From Methylobrevis pamukkalensis (GTDB lineage Bacteria; Pseudomonadota; Alphaproteobacteria; Rhizobiales; Pleomorphomonadaceae), in contig NZ_MCRJ01000025.1 in the NCBI RefSeq assembly GCF_001720135.1, forward strand, positions 1 through 37,412: DNA of 37,412 bases, written 5' to 3'. Each line of letters opens with the position of its first letter. Positions within the stretch are counted from its first letter, which is position 1. The notes below the pieces were generated by a model, which had not been told where the DNA came from, made no database searches, and worked only from the letters and a program-made list of their open reading frames with translations. Below are positions 29,247 to 37,412 of this stretch, piece after piece. The position numbers and the translations under genes are program-made.

Positions 29247-30512
29247 ATGACCAAAGTCAGCGGCGGCGAGTCGAAGAACACGCTCTATTGCTCGTTCTGC
29301 GGCAAGAGCCAGCACGAGGTCCGCAAGCTGATCGCCGGACCGACCGTTTTCATCTGCGACGAATGCGTCGAACTCTGCATGGACATCATCCGTGAAGAGT
29401 CGAAGTCGAACCTCGTCAAGTCGCGCGACGGCGTTCCGACGCCGGGCGAGATCCGCGCGGTCCTCGACGACTACGTGATCGGCCAGGGGCAGGCGAAGAA
29501 GGTCCTGTCCGTCGCGGTCCACAACCACTACAAGCGCCTCAACCACGCCGCCAAGAACACGGACGTGGAGCTGGCGAAGTCGAACATCATGCTGATCGGG
29601 CCGACCGGCTGCGGCAAGACGCTGCTCGCCCAGACGCTCGCGCGCATCATCGACGTCCCCTTCACCATGGCCGACGCCACCACGCTGACGGAAGCCGGCT
29701 ACGTGGGCGAGGACGTGGAGAACATCATCCTCAAGCTGCTGCAGTCGGCCGACTACAATGTCGAGCGGGCGCAGCGCGGCATCGTCTACATCGACGAGGT
29801 CGACAAGATCAGCCGCAAGTCCGACAACCCGTCGATCACGCGCGACGTGTCGGGCGAGGGCGTCCAGCAGGCGCTGCTGAAGATCATGGAAGGCACCGTC
29901 GCCTCCGTGCCGCCGCAGGGCGGGCGCAAGCATCCGCAGCAGGAATTCCTGCAGGTCGACACCACCAACATCCTGTTCATCTGCGGCGGCGCCTTCGCCG
30001 GCCTCGAGAAGATCATCTCCCAGCGCGGCCGGTCGACCTCGATCGGCTTCGGCGCCCAGGTGGTCGCGCCCGAGGATCGCCGCACCGGTGAGCTGTTCGC
30101 CAAGGTCGAGCCCGAGGATCTGCTCAAGTTCGGTCTCATTCCCGAGTTCGTCGGCCGTCTGCCCGTTCTGGCGACGCTGGAGGACCTCGACGAGGCCGCG
30201 CTGGTGACGATCCTGTCGGAGCCGAAGAACGCGCTGGTGAAGCAGTATCAGCGCCTGTTCGAGATGGAGGACGTGGAGCTCACGTTCCACGAGGAGGCGC
30301 TGCGTGCCATCGCCCGCAAGGCGATCGAGCGCAAGACCGGCGCCCGTGGCCTGCGGTCGATCATGGAAGCCATCCTGCTCGACACCATGTACGAGCTTCC
30401 GGGCCTCGACGGGGTGCGTGAAGTCGCCATCAGCCCGGAAGTGGTCGATGGCAAGGCGCGTCCGCTCTACATCTACGCGGACCGCGTCGGGGAGACCGAG
30501 GCGACGGCCTGA
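29247..30512 (+). CDS. clpX: ATP-dependent Clp protease ATP-binding subunit ClpX
   Basis: Hexameric AAA+ unfoldase that recognises substrates and threads them into ClpP. It has 421 residues, the normal size. The N-terminal four-cysteine zinc domain is seen in [12 protein letters not shown] and [10 protein letters not shown]. Walker A is GPTGCGKT, the pore loop is AGYVGEDVE, Walker B is VYIDEVDKI, and the substrate-contact RKH loop is in [10 protein letters not shown]. The IGF loop that docks onto ClpP (TSIGFGA) and the C-terminal sensor region ([13 protein letters not shown]) are present. The ATG at 29247 is preceded by GAGCAGGAA. The frame is intact through a 1.2-kb gene. Confidence 0.97.
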   Translation: MTKVSGGESKNTLYCSFCGKSQHEVRKLIAGPTVFICDECVELCMDIIREESKSNLVKSRDGVPTPGEIRAVLDDYVIGQGQAKKVLSVAVHNHYKRLNHAAKNTDVELAKSNIMLIGPTGCGKTLLAQTLARIIDVPFTMADATTLTEAGYVGEDVENIILKLLQSADYNVERAQRGIVYIDEVDKISRKSDNPSITRDVSGEGVQQALLKIMEGTVASVPPQGGRKHPQQEFLQVDTTNILFICGGAFAGLEKIISQRGRSTSIGFGAQVVAPEDRRTGELFAKVEPEDLLKFGLIPEFVGRLPVLATLEDLDEAALVTILSEPKNALVKQYQRLFEMEDVELTFHEEALRAIARKAIERKTGARGLRSIMEAILLDTMYELPGLDGVREVAISPEVVDGKARPLYIYADRVGETEATA

Positions 30513-30553
30513 ACGGCCACGGTCGCCTGCTCTTGAAAGCCGGCTCCCTGCGG

Positions 30554-30624
30554 CACATCTGGTAGGATGCGCCGCAAGGAGCGCAAGATGTGAGGGGACG
30601 TCCTCCGGGCCGCAAGGCCGGAGG
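30554..30624 (+). promoter_or_regulatory. Two-hairpin structured stretch between clpX and lon
   Basis: CACATCT (30554-30560) pairs with AGATGTG (30586-30592), and inside it TGCGC pairs with GCGCA. This leaves a bulge GGTAGGA and a loop CGCAAGGA, both ending in GGA. Directly after, CCTCCGGgCC-GCAA-GGCCGGAGG forms a second stem with one bulged G and a GCAA loop (30602-30624). The whole is about 170 bases before the lon start. It could be the clpX transcript end, a lon leader structure, or an RNA-protein binding site. No T-tract follows. Confidence 0.4.
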
Positions 30625-30794
30625 GCGCCCGCCACGGCGGCCCCGCCCGGAGCCGCCAGCGTATTGCGTTTTCCGTCATATCCGGCGCCCCGTCGAACGG
30701 CCCCGCTGTTCACGGCGATCCGCGTCGGCCGTCGCGGTCGATGTTGTCTCCCGACATCGAAACGCGGCGGGCCAGGAAAAAGGAAACACGACCG

Positions 30795-33215
30795 ATGACC
30801 GACACCTCCCCCTCCGGTCTCGAAAAGGGCACCTATCCCGTTCTTCCGCTGCGCGACATCGTGGTCTTCCCCCACATGGTCGTGCCGCTGTTCGTCGGCC
30901 GCGAGAAGTCGATCCGCGCGCTCGAGGAGGTGATGGGCGACGACAAGCAGATCCTGCTCGCCACCCAGATGAACGCCGCCGAGGACGACCCTGCGCCGTC
31001 CGCGATCTATCCGGTCGGCACGCTCGCCACCGTGCTGCAGCTGCTGAAGCTCCCCGATGGCACCGTCAAGGTGCTGGTGGAAGGCTCGACCCGTGCCCGG
31101 ATCGATCGCTACCTGCCGCGCGAGGAATATTTCGAGGCGGATGCCGTCCGCATCTCCGACGAACCGTCCGACGAGGTCGAGGTCGAGGCGCTGGCACGCT
31201 CGGTCCTGTCCGAATTCGACAACTACGTGAAGCTCAACAAGAAGGTTTCGCCGGAAGTCCTTGGAACGATCACCCAGATCGAGGACTATTCCAAGCTTGC
31301 CGACACCATCGCCTCGCATCTCGCGATCAAGATCTCCGAAAAGCAGGAGATCCTCGCCCTGACCTCGGTCACCGAGCGTCTGGAGCGGGTGCTGTCGCTG
31401 ATGGAAAGCGAGATCTCGGTCCTGCAGGTGGAAAAGCGCATCCGCAGCCGCGTCAAGCGGCAGATGGAGAAGACCCAGCGCGAGTACTATCTCAACGAGC
31501 AGATGAAGGCGATCCAGAAGGAACTCGGCGACGGCGAGGACGGCAAGGACGAACTCGCCGAGCTCGAGGAGCGGATCGCCAAGACCAAGCTGAGCAAGGA
31601 GGCCCGCGAGAAGGCGACGGCCGAGATGCGCAAGCTGCGGCAGATGAGCCCGATGTCGGCCGAGGCGACGGTGGTGCGCAACTACCTCGACTGGCTGCTC
31701 GGCATCCCGTGGAAGAACCGCTCGAAGGTGCGCAACAACCTCGCCTACGCCGAGCAGGTGCTGGCCGAGGATCACTACGGTCTCGAGAAGGTCAAGGAGC
31801 GGATCGTCGAGTATCTCGCGGTGCAGAGCCGCGCGAACAAGCTCAAGGGTCCGATCATCTGCCTCGTCGGCCCGCCCGGCGTGGGCAAGACCTCGCTGGC
31901 GAAGTCGATCGCGAAGGCAACGGGTCGCGAATATGTCCGCATGTCGCTCGGCGGCGTGCGTGACGAGGCCGAGATCCGCGGGCATCGCCGCACCTACATC
32001 GGCTCGATGCCCGGCAAGGTCATCCAGTCGATGAAGAAGGCGAAGAAGTCCAACCCGCTCTTCCTGCTCGACGAGATCGACAAGATGGGCATGGATTTCC
32101 GCGGCGATCCCTCGTCGGCGCTGCTGGAGGTGCTGGATCCGGAGCAGAACTCGACGTTCATGGATCACTACCTGGAGGTTGAATACGACCTTTCGGACGT
32201 GATGTTCGTGACCACGGCGAACACGCTCAACATCCCGGCGCCGCTGATGGACCGGATGGAGATCATCCGCATCGCCGGCTACACCGAGAACGAGAAGGTC
32301 GAGATCGCCAAGACCCACCTCATCCCCGAGGCGGTGAAGGACCACGGCCTGCGGCCGGGCGAGTTCACCGTTGACGACGAGGCGATCCGGCACGTGATCC
32401 GCCGCTACAGCCGCGAGGCGGGCGTGCGCAATCTCAAGCGCGAGATGGCTTCGCTGGCCCGCAAGGCCGTCAAGGACATCCTCATGACCGAGGGCAAGAC
32501 CACGGTCGAGATCACGCCCGAGACGGTCGAGACCTACCTCGGCGTGCCGCGCTATCGCTATGGCGAAGCCGAGCGCGAGGATCAGGTCGGTGTGGCCACG
32601 GGTCTTGCCTGGACCGAGGTCGGCGGCGAGCTGCTGACGATCGAAGGCGTCATGATGCCCGGCAAGGGCAAGATGACGGTGACGGGCAACCTTAAGGACG
32701 TGATGAAGGAGTCGATCTCTGCTGCGGCCTCCTACGTCCGCTCGCGGGCGGTGGACTTCGGCATCGAGCCGCCGCTGTTCGACCGCAGGGACATCCACGT
32801 GCACGTGCCGGAAGGCGCGACGCCCAAGGACGGTCCGTCGGCCGGCATCGCGATGGTGACGACGATCGTGTCGGTGATGACGGGCATCCAGATCCGCAAG
32901 GATGTGGCGATGACCGGAGAGATCACCCTTCGCGGCCGGGTGCTGCCGATCGGCGGCCTCAAGGAGAAGCTTCTGGCTGCCCACCGCGGCGGCATCAAGA
33001 AGGTGCTGATCCCCGAGGAGAACGCCAAGGATCTGGCGGACATCCCGGAGAACGTGACGAGCGGTCTCGAGATCGTTCCGGTCGCGCGGATGGACGAGGT
33101 GCTGCGCCATGCCCTGGTGCGCGTTCCCGAGCCCATCACCTGGACGGAGCCGGCGGTGACGACGGCGACCCCCGTGGTGGTGGACGAGGACAGCGGCAGC
33201 GTTGTCGCCCACTGA
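30795..33215 (+). CDS. lon: ATP-dependent Lon protease
   Basis: A full-length 806-residue LonA protease, which degrades misfolded and regulatory proteins in the cytoplasm. The N-terminal substrate domain opens [15 protein letters not shown]; a coiled segment (about 190-300) follows. The AAA+ module has Walker [12 protein letters not shown] near residue 360 and Walker [12 protein letters not shown]. The protease domain has the catalytic serine at residue 682 in [11 protein letters not shown] and the partner lysine within [13 protein letters not shown], about residue 725. The ATG at 30795 (MTDTSPSG) is preferred to an upstream in-frame start. A strong terminator follows. The frame is intact across 2.4 kb. 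The clpX-lon order is typical of Hyphomicrobiales. Confidence 0.97.
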   Translation: MTDTSPSGLEKGTYPVLPLRDIVVFPHMVVPLFVGREKSIRALEEVMGDDKQILLATQMNAAEDDPAPSAIYPVGTLATVLQLLKLPDGTVKVLVEGSTRARIDRYLPREEYFEADAVRISDEPSDEVEVEALARSVLSEFDNYVKLNKKVSPEVLGTITQIEDYSKLADTIASHLAIKISEKQEILALTSVTERLERVLSLMESEISVLQVEKRIRSRVKRQMEKTQREYYLNEQMKAIQKELGDGEDGKDELAELEERIAKTKLSKEAREKATAEMRKLRQMSPMSAEATVVRNYLDWLLGIPWKNRSKVRNNLAYAEQVLAEDHYGLEKVKERIVEYLAVQSRANKLKGPIICLVGPPGVGKTSLAKSIAKATGREYVRMSLGGVRDEAEIRGHRRTYIGSMPGKVIQSMKKAKKSNPLFLLDEIDKMGMDFRGDPSSALLEVLDPEQNSTFMDHYLEVEYDLSDVMFVTTANTLNIPAPLMDRMEIIRIAGYTENEKVEIAKTHLIPEAVKDHGLRPGEFTVDDEAIRHVIRRYSREAGVRNLKREMASLARKAVKDILMTEGKTTVEITPETVETYLGVPRYRYGEAEREDQVGVATGLAWTEVGGELLTIEGVMMPGKGKMTVTGNLKDVMKESISAAASYVRSRAVDFGIEPPLFDRRDIHVHVPEGATPKDGPSAGIAMVTTIVSVMTGIQIRKDVAMTGEITLRGRVLPIGGLKEKLLAAHRGGIKKVLIPEENAKDLADIPENVTSGLEIVPVARMDEVLRHALVRVPEPITWTEPAVTTATPVVVDEDSGSVVAH

Positions 33216-33241
33216 CCGATGCGGTCCTGCTACGGCACAAG

Positions 33242-33270
33242 AGGGCCCGGACACTGTCCGGGCCCTTTTT
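33242..33270 (+). terminator. Rho-independent terminator of lon
   Basis: GGGCCCGGACA (33243-33253) pairs perfectly with TGTCCGGGCCC (33255-33265), followed by TTTTT. It begins 27 bases after the lon stop, a textbook intrinsic terminator. Confidence 0.92.
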
Positions 33271-33512
33271 GCTGTCGCCCGTCAAGGGGCAGGGGCGGGC
33301 AAATCACGGCTGGTTTATGAACCGTTGACGATCGGAGCGATATGAAACGCCCGTTCGGAGCGAAGCTGTTTTTGTGCTGAATCAGCGGAAATCCGGGAAA
33401 AATTTCGGTTTCGCCTCTTGCATTTCGGTCCGTTTCTGATGAGTGTCGCCGGCGAGGTGCAGGCCGGCCGGGGGGCCCGGCCCCTTCACAAACGACAAAA
33501 GGAATGCTCAGG

Positions 33513-33788
33513 ATGAACAAGAACGATTTGATCGCCCAGGTCGCCGAAAAGGCCACGCTGACCAAGGCCCAGGCCGGTCAGGCCGTCGACGCCCTGTTTG
33601 ATGCGATCACGGAATCGCTGAAGACGGGCGACGAGGTTCGCATCGTCGGTTTCGGCAATTTCGTCGTCACCTCGCGTGCCGCGACCGAGGGCCGCAATCC
33701 CCAGACCGGCGAGACGATCCAGATCCCGGCTTCCAAGCAGCCGAAGTTCCGCGCCGGCAAGGGCCTCAAGGACGCGGTCAACGGCTGA
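33513..33788 (+). CDS. hupB: HU family DNA-binding protein
   Basis: A 91-residue histone-like protein that bends and compacts DNA as a dimer. The whole family pattern is present: [33 protein letters not shown], the core GFGNFVV, and the DNA-contacting arm [20 protein letters not shown] ending in [12 protein letters not shown] choose ATG at 33513 (MNKND), with AAAGGAA eight bases before it, over ATG at 33504 (MLRMNKND), because HU proteins begin at MNK. Transcription appears separate from lon, since a terminator stands between them and a 300-base leader region precedes it. Its own strong terminator follows at 33905. Confidence 0.96.
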   Translation: MNKNDLIAQVAEKATLTKAQAGQAVDALFDAITESLKTGDEVRIVGFGNFVVTSRAATEGRNPQTGETIQIPASKQPKFRAGKGLKDAVNG

Positions 33789-33904
33789 GGCGTCGCGCCC
33801 CGCGTCGCGCGCGCTCCCCGGCCGGAAATCGGCTCGTGGCGCCGGCGGATCGGGGTCGATCTCCTGCAAGATGTCCGGCACGGGCACCGTTGCCCGTCCG
33901 GTAC

Positions 33905-33935
33905 GGATGGCACCCCACGGGTGCCATCCTTTTTT
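33905..33935 (+). terminator. Rho-independent terminator of HU gene
   Basis: GGATGGCACCC (33905-33915) pairs with GGGTGCCATCC (33919-33929) around CAC and is followed by six Ts. A smaller stem, ACGGGCA/TGCCCGT, precedes it at 33880-33897. Confidence 0.9.
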
Positions 33936-34058
33936 ATTGCGTGGCCGACGGCGAGCGCATAAACGGATGCGGGTCCTGGCGCTGCGGGGCTTCAGGTCGC
34001 CGGCACGGGATGCCGGAAGGTGTCACCCGTCCCCAAAGGGCATGCGACGTTGGGGCAG

Positions 34059-34134
34059 GGGCGGTTAGCTCAGTTGGTAGAGCGCCTCGTTTACACCGAG
34101 GATGTCGGGAGTTCGAGTCTCTCACCGCCCACCA
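34059..34134 (+). tRNA. tRNA-Val (anticodon TAC)
   Basis: A full cloverleaf of 76 bases including an encoded CCA end. The acceptor arms GGGCGGT and ACCGCCC pair. The D arm contains AGCTCAGTTGGTAGAGC, the anticodon arm is CCTCG-TTTACAC-CGAGG with anticodon TAC, and the T arm carries GTTCGAGTC. It follows the HU terminator on the same strand, as in other Hyphomicrobiales. Confidence 0.97.
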
Positions 34135-34367
34135 TCGCCGTGCCCGGCAACGCCCTGAGCCCTCTCACCGAAATCTTTCACTGCGGCTCGTGCCGCGCGC
34201 GGCCGCCTTCATCCGTTCGGCTGTGACGACGCGCCTGACAAGGCGCCGCGTCAGGTGGAGATGAGCGCCGGGCCGCTCCGGCCGGATCTCCGCTGACCTG
34301 CTTGTGAATGGCCCTCCGGCCGGCATCGTCCTATGACGGGGCAACCAACCCGAAGGATGTGCCCCTG

Positions 34368-34984
34368 ATGAAGACCCTTGCTGCCCTGTTCGTCGCGCTT
34401 GCCCTCGCTGCCGCCCCGGTCCTGCCGGCAGCGGCCCAGCAGGCCACCGGCGGCGGGCTGACGCGCGAGGCGGTGCTGCGCGATCCCGCGGCGCCGGTGC
34501 TCGGAAACCCGGACGGCGATGTCACCATTGTCGAGTATGTCGACTACCAGTGCGGCTACTGCAAGAAGATGCGGCCCGAGCTGATGAAAGTGGTCAACGA
34601 CGACGGCAAGGTCCGGCTGGTGATGAAGGAGTGGCCGATCTTCGGCCCTGTGTCGGAGCATGCCGCGCGCATGGCTCTCGCAGCGGCCTTTCAGGGCGGC
34701 TACGCCCGCGCCCATGAGAGCCTGATGGAGCACAAGGGCAAGCTCTCGGAGGCGGTTGTGGAGAAGGTGCTGCAAGGGGCCGGTCTCGATCTGGCGCGCC
34801 TGCGCGCCGATCTCGAACGCCACGGCAAGGAAATCGATGCGCATCTTGCCCGCAACGGCCAGCAGGGCGACGCTTCGGCTTTCCGGGTACGCCGGCGCTG
34901 GTGGTCGAGAGCTTCGTGTTTCCGGGCGTGATGGACGCGGCGGGGCTGAAGCAGGCGATCGCCGATTCGCGCGCGCGCCCCTGA
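34368..34984 (+). CDS. DsbA-like periplasmic thiol-disulfide oxidoreductase, frame broken once
   Basis: A thioredoxin-fold exported protein of about 205 residues after repair. A signal peptide of about 23 residues ends LPAAAQQ. The active-site CxxC is QCGYCKK in the context VEYVDYQCGYCKKM, close to DsbA/DsbG-type enzymes (COG1651). The insert is helical. A missing base near 34873 (GACGCTTCGGC for GACGCCTTCGGC) breaks the frame just before the cis-proline loop, which repairs to FGFPGTPALVVESFVFPG. The ATG at 34368 follows GAAGGA. It probably introduces or shuffles disulfides in the periplasm. It stands alone between two tRNA genes. Confidence 0.9.
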
Positions 34985-35000
34985 CCGGGAGGCAGCGGTT

Positions 35001-35023
35001 CCGGCCCGGGCAGACCGGGCCGG
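35001..35023 (+). terminator. GC-rich hairpin after the DsbA-like gene
   Basis: CCGGCCCGG (35001-35009) pairs perfectly with CCGGGCCGG (35015-35023) around GCAGA, starting 17 bases after the stop. No T-tract follows. Confidence 0.5.
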
Positions 35024-35143
35024 CCGCGGCGGCCTCCGCCGCCCCGGCGACAGCCCGCCGGAAGGTCGCCGACCACGCAGGTCGGGCACCGCGGCTTGTT
35101 GGCCACGGACGGCGCGCATGTCTGCGGCAGGATCCAGACATGC

Positions 35144-35172
35144 AAAAACCAGCCTTCAAGCATGGCTCGAAG
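35144..35172 (-). terminator. Likely terminator of tRNA-Asp
   Basis: On the minus strand CTTCGAGC pairs with GCTTGAAG (one G-U pair) around a three-base loop, followed shortly by TTTTT. It begins 36 bases past the 3' end of tRNA-Asp. A separate palindrome, CCTGATATCAGG (35188-35199), lies between the two. Confidence 0.45.
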
Positions 35173-35207
35173 TCTGTTTCGCATCTTCCTGATATCAGGG
35201 AAGAAAA

Positions 35208-35284
35208 TGGCGGGAGTGACGGGGCTCGAACCCGCGACCTCCGGCGTGACAGGCCGGCACTCTAACCGACTGAGCTACACCCCC
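35208..35284 (-). tRNA. tRNA-Asp (anticodon GTC)
   Basis: A 77-base cloverleaf with encoded CCA on the minus strand. The acceptor arms GGGGGTG and CACTCCC pair with one G-U. The D arm holds AGCTCAGTCGGTTAGAG, the anticodon arm is CCGGC-CTGTCAC-GCCGG with anticodon GTC, and the T arm has GGGTTCGAGCCCC. It faces the DsbA-like gene, opposite in strand to tRNA-Val. Confidence 0.97.
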
Positions 35285-35325
35285 GCTCGCCGCCGTGCGG
35301 TGTGTCACCGCTGGCGTGGCGCTTG

Positions 35326-35352
35326 AGTATGACAGGACCGCGAACTAGTCAA
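35326..35352 (-). promoter_or_regulatory. Candidate promoter of tRNA-Asp
   Basis: On the minus strand TTGACT (35352-35347) and CATACT (35331-35326) are separated by 15 bases, about 42 bases before the tRNA 5' end. The -35 box is near consensus, but the spacer is a little short. Confidence 0.5.
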
Positions 35353-35404
35353 GCGCCGTGTTGGGAGATTTTTCCGCGGCCCGCCGAGGGGGCGGAACTC
35401 CGGC

Positions 35405-35439
35405 AAAATTGCTGTTCGCGCGCCTGGCGCAGCAGCAAT
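35405..35439 (-). terminator. Likely terminator of heparinase-like gene
   Basis: On the minus strand ATTGCTG pairs with CAGCAAT, with an inner GCGC/GCGC pair, followed by TTT. It lies 56 bases after the stop of the heparinase-like gene. Confidence 0.5.
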
Positions 35440-35494
35440 GCCGCGTCCCGAGCGACGGCGACAGGGGTGGATGAGACCGGTCCTCACCGAATCC

Positions 35495-37412
35495 TCAGCG
35501 CGCGTCAGCCTCGACTCCGGCCTCGTCGGCATGCTCTCCCGCTCCGATGGACGCGCCCGCAGCCTCAGGCCACGCGAGATTGTCCCGCAGGGGAATCACC
35601 GGCACATGGGGCAGGGCCGTCAGGTGCAGACCATCCTTCCGCCAGATCGCCGGAGACCGATCGCCCGCCGGCAGGATGCAGGAGATGAAGCGGCGAACCG
35701 GGCGAGCCGGGGCCGACGGCACGAAGACCGTGAGGTCGCGCTGGAGGGTGGGACGGAGTTCGGCGCCGGTGTCCGCATCAAAGGTCGAGACCGAATAGTC
35801 GCCGTGGCGCGCCACATGAAAGGTGCAGGCCGCATCGAAGCCCGCATCGACCTTGCAGGACGAGAGGATGAACAGCCGGGGCACCGGGTCGCGGACGATC
35901 ACGAACAGGCGCCGGACCAGCGCCAGCCCGAAATCCTGACGCTCGCTGCGGCTCGGTGTGTAGCTCGTGCGGATCAGGTGCACGCCCTTCTCCAGCGACA
36001 GGCCCGAGAGATGCCCGCTGGAACTTCGCCGCAGCGACGGCGCGACGATCAGGCCATCGCGGAGGGGGGCGACGCAATTGGCGCCGTCGAAGCCCTCGCG
36101 TCGATGGATCGACACCACAGGCTTGCCATCGACCTCGAAGGCAAAGCCGCCGCAGTCGTGCCGCGCATTGTGCGTCGTCTGATGGGTCGATCCGGCCACG
36201 AACAGGCCGCCCGACCGGCGACCGTCGGTAAAGAATTCGACGACGGCCAGTTCGTTGGCCTCGAATGTGGTGAGTCGGCTGCCGACCTTGCTCGGCCGAA
36301 AGGCCGGGAGGGGATCGAGCTGCCGGGCAAGAACGGCGTTGGCTTCGACCGGGCGCGGCCGCAGCGGCAGATGGAACGCACCCTCCGGAAGGCCGCCGAT
36401 CGCGGCGGCAAAGCGCAGGCTCGACGTCCTGTTCCAGTGCCTGAGATGGTTGTCGCCGAACGCCGCCCAGGGCTTGCCGGAGGCGGCGGTTCCGGCGACG
36501 AGAAACTTCGGGACCGGCCGCATGAAGCCGAGCCGCTCGGCCGCGTAGGTCGGCCATTCCGAGCCTGCGGCACGCGCCAGCACCCACATCGCGGTGAAGA
36601 CGTGCTCGACGGCAAACCGGTAGTAGTCGAGCCCCTCGATGTAGCTCCCGTCCTGCAGGCTGCCCTCGAGAACGGTGACAAGCTTCGTCTCGGCGTCGGC
36701 ATTCTCGGGCTGCGTCTCGAGGCCGAAGATGCTCGCGCCGATCAGGTGGGACGCAAGGATGACGATGCCGTGGTTGGTCGAGCGGCGCAGCCAGTGCCGG
36801 AAGGTTGGAAAGGCCCGGGATGCGATCCAGCGGGTCTGCCGCTCCGTGAAGATCTGCCGGAGCCTGTCATCGGTCTCCCGGTCCAGGATCGACGCACAGA
36901 GCGCGAGGATGCCGCCCGTGAGGCCGTTGGACCAGTTGTTCCAGTCCCAGTCGTCCTTGCCCGGCACGTCGCGCTGAGAGGGGTGCCAGATGGGCCAGCT
37001 TGCAACGGCGGAGAGGAGGCGTCCGGCAATGGCCCGGATGCGCGGGACGAGGGCCAGGGCCTCAGGATGGTGGTCTGCGAGTTCGACGGTCAGATGGGCT
37101 CGCAGCATCATCTGGTAGATGCTGTGCGGATGCGTCTCCCAGCGGTATCGGTAGGGCGTCGGGCCGGCCGGGGTCATCGGGCCGAGATCGGGCAGTTCCG
37201 TCGCGCTGCGACGCTCGATCGCGATCCGCGCGATCAGAAGCGGCCCCGCCACGGCGCGGAGCCTGATCTGCGACGCCCCCTCGGGATGAACCGCCATCAG
37301 CACATCGTCGATGTAGAATCGCGGCTCGTCCGGATCGAGCATCACCGCGATCTCGGTCCACTGCCGTGCGGGCAGATCGAGGAAGTCGTCCGGGCTCTCG
37401 AACGTGCGACCC
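35495..37412 (-). CDS. Heparinase II/III-like polysaccharide lyase family protein, partial
   Basis: The gene runs off the window: the frame is open from 35495 to the last base, giving at least 639 residues, and the true start lies beyond 37412. The central part looks like the (alpha/alpha) toroid of polysaccharide lyases, with DDWDWNNWSNGLTGGILALC, RRSTNHGIVILASHL and DGSYIEGLDYYRFAVEHVF; the Asn-His and Tyr residues there are candidate catalytic ones. The C-terminal half has heparinase II/III beta-sandwich features (HNARHDCGGFAFEVDGKPVV, HRREGFDG). It could cleave an acidic exopolysaccharide or act in its synthesis, as do such genes in capsule loci; the substrate is unknown. No signal peptide can be judged. 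The frame is unbroken. Confidence 0.7.
   Translation of the reverse strand, partial: GRTFESPDDFLDLPARQWTEIAVMLDPDEPRFYIDDVLMAVHPEGASQIRLRAVAGPLLIARIAIERRSATELPDLGPMTPAGPTPYRYRWETHPHSIYQMMLRAHLTVELADHHPEALALVPRIRAIAGRLLSAVASWPIWHPSQRDVPGKDDWDWNNWSNGLTGGILALCASILDRETDDRLRQIFTERQTRWIASRAFPTFRHWLRRSTNHGIVILASHLIGASIFGLETQPENADAETKLVTVLEGSLQDGSYIEGLDYYRFAVEHVFTAMWVLARAAGSEWPTYAAERLGFMRPVPKFLVAGTAASGKPWAAFGDNHLRHWNRTSSLRFAAAIGGLPEGAFHLPLRPRPVEANAVLARQLDPLPAFRPSKVGSRLTTFEANELAVVEFFTDGRRSGGLFVAGSTHQTTHNARHDCGGFAFEVDGKPVVSIHRREGFDGANCVAPLRDGLIVAPSLRRSSSGHLSGLSLEKGVHLIRTSYTPSRSERQDFGLALVRRLFVIVRDPVPRLFILSSCKVDAGFDAACTFHVARHGDYSVSTFDADTGAELRPTLQRDLTVFVPSAPARPVRRFISCILPAGDRSPAIWRKDGLHLTALPHVPVIPLRDNLAWPEAAGASIGAGEHADEAGVEADAR

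Noticed and set aside
29082-33254. A 1390-codon open frame on the minus strand opposite clpX and lon
   Set aside because: It is antisense to two intact, strongly conserved genes and its translation is low-complexity (Arg/His/Asp/Leu-rich), the usual mirror of GC-rich codon use. It has no family motif.
34059-35284. A genomic island bounded by the two tRNA genes
   Set aside because: No integrase, no duplicated tRNA end and only one ordinary DsbA-like gene lie between them.

Overview
The window is high-GC, densely coded DNA from an alphaproteobacterium. The block clpP-clpX-lon-HU-tRNA-Val, the lipids (Pcs-type phosphatidylcholine synthase, LpxL-like acyltransferase) and several small alphaproteobacterial families (DUF2842, DUF892, DUF4864, DUF2892) point to the Hyphomicrobiales (Rhizobiales). 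I cannot name a genus from sequence alone. Most of the window reads as chromosomal housekeeping. I see no insertion sequence, prophage, integrase or CRISPR array.

Layout. 1-4.3 kb: class I fumarase (-), DUF188 protein, an orphan Imm42-type immunity protein and a class I/II aminotransferase. 4.3-9.3 kb: a carbon-utilisation module with a DeoR regulator (-), an EltD-like polyol dehydrogenase overlapping a GMC flavoprotein oxidoreductase, and an AraC regulator. 9.3-14.2 kb: two small divergent DUF2892 membrane proteins around an AT-rich control region, leading into an RND efflux adaptor and pump. 14.3-25.1 kb: single genes (unknown acidic protein, aminotransferase class IV homologue, ferredoxin-NADP reductase, DUF2842, DUF892, malyl-CoA-lyase-like protein, lipid A acyltransferase, AEC transporter, UbiH-type hydroxylase, phosphatidylcholine synthase, TerC, histidine phosphatase). 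25.2-27.5 kb: queA-tgt, two steps of queuosine tRNA modification. 27.5-34.1 kb: DUF4864 (-), clpP, clpX, lon, HU, tRNA-Val. 34.1-37.4 kb: DsbA-like thiol protein, tRNA-Asp (-), and a truncated heparinase II/III-like protein (-).

The most important feature for any reader is quality. At least 18 and probably 19 single-base deletions break about 15 genes, including essential ones. Every one lies in a short run of identical bases, and there is no counter-example of an insertion. This looks like a sequencing or assembly artefact, so coordinates below span the whole repaired gene and note where the frame breaks.

Biologically, the best leads are: a Tgt that has lost three of four zinc ligands; a class IV aminotransferase homologue without the PLP lysine and the N1 glutamate; the divergent DUF2892/RND efflux unit with repeated AT-rich operator-like sequences; the EltD-like/GMC oxidation pair; and a structured RNA-like stretch between clpX and lon. 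I found nothing I can defend as a wholly new multi-gene system.
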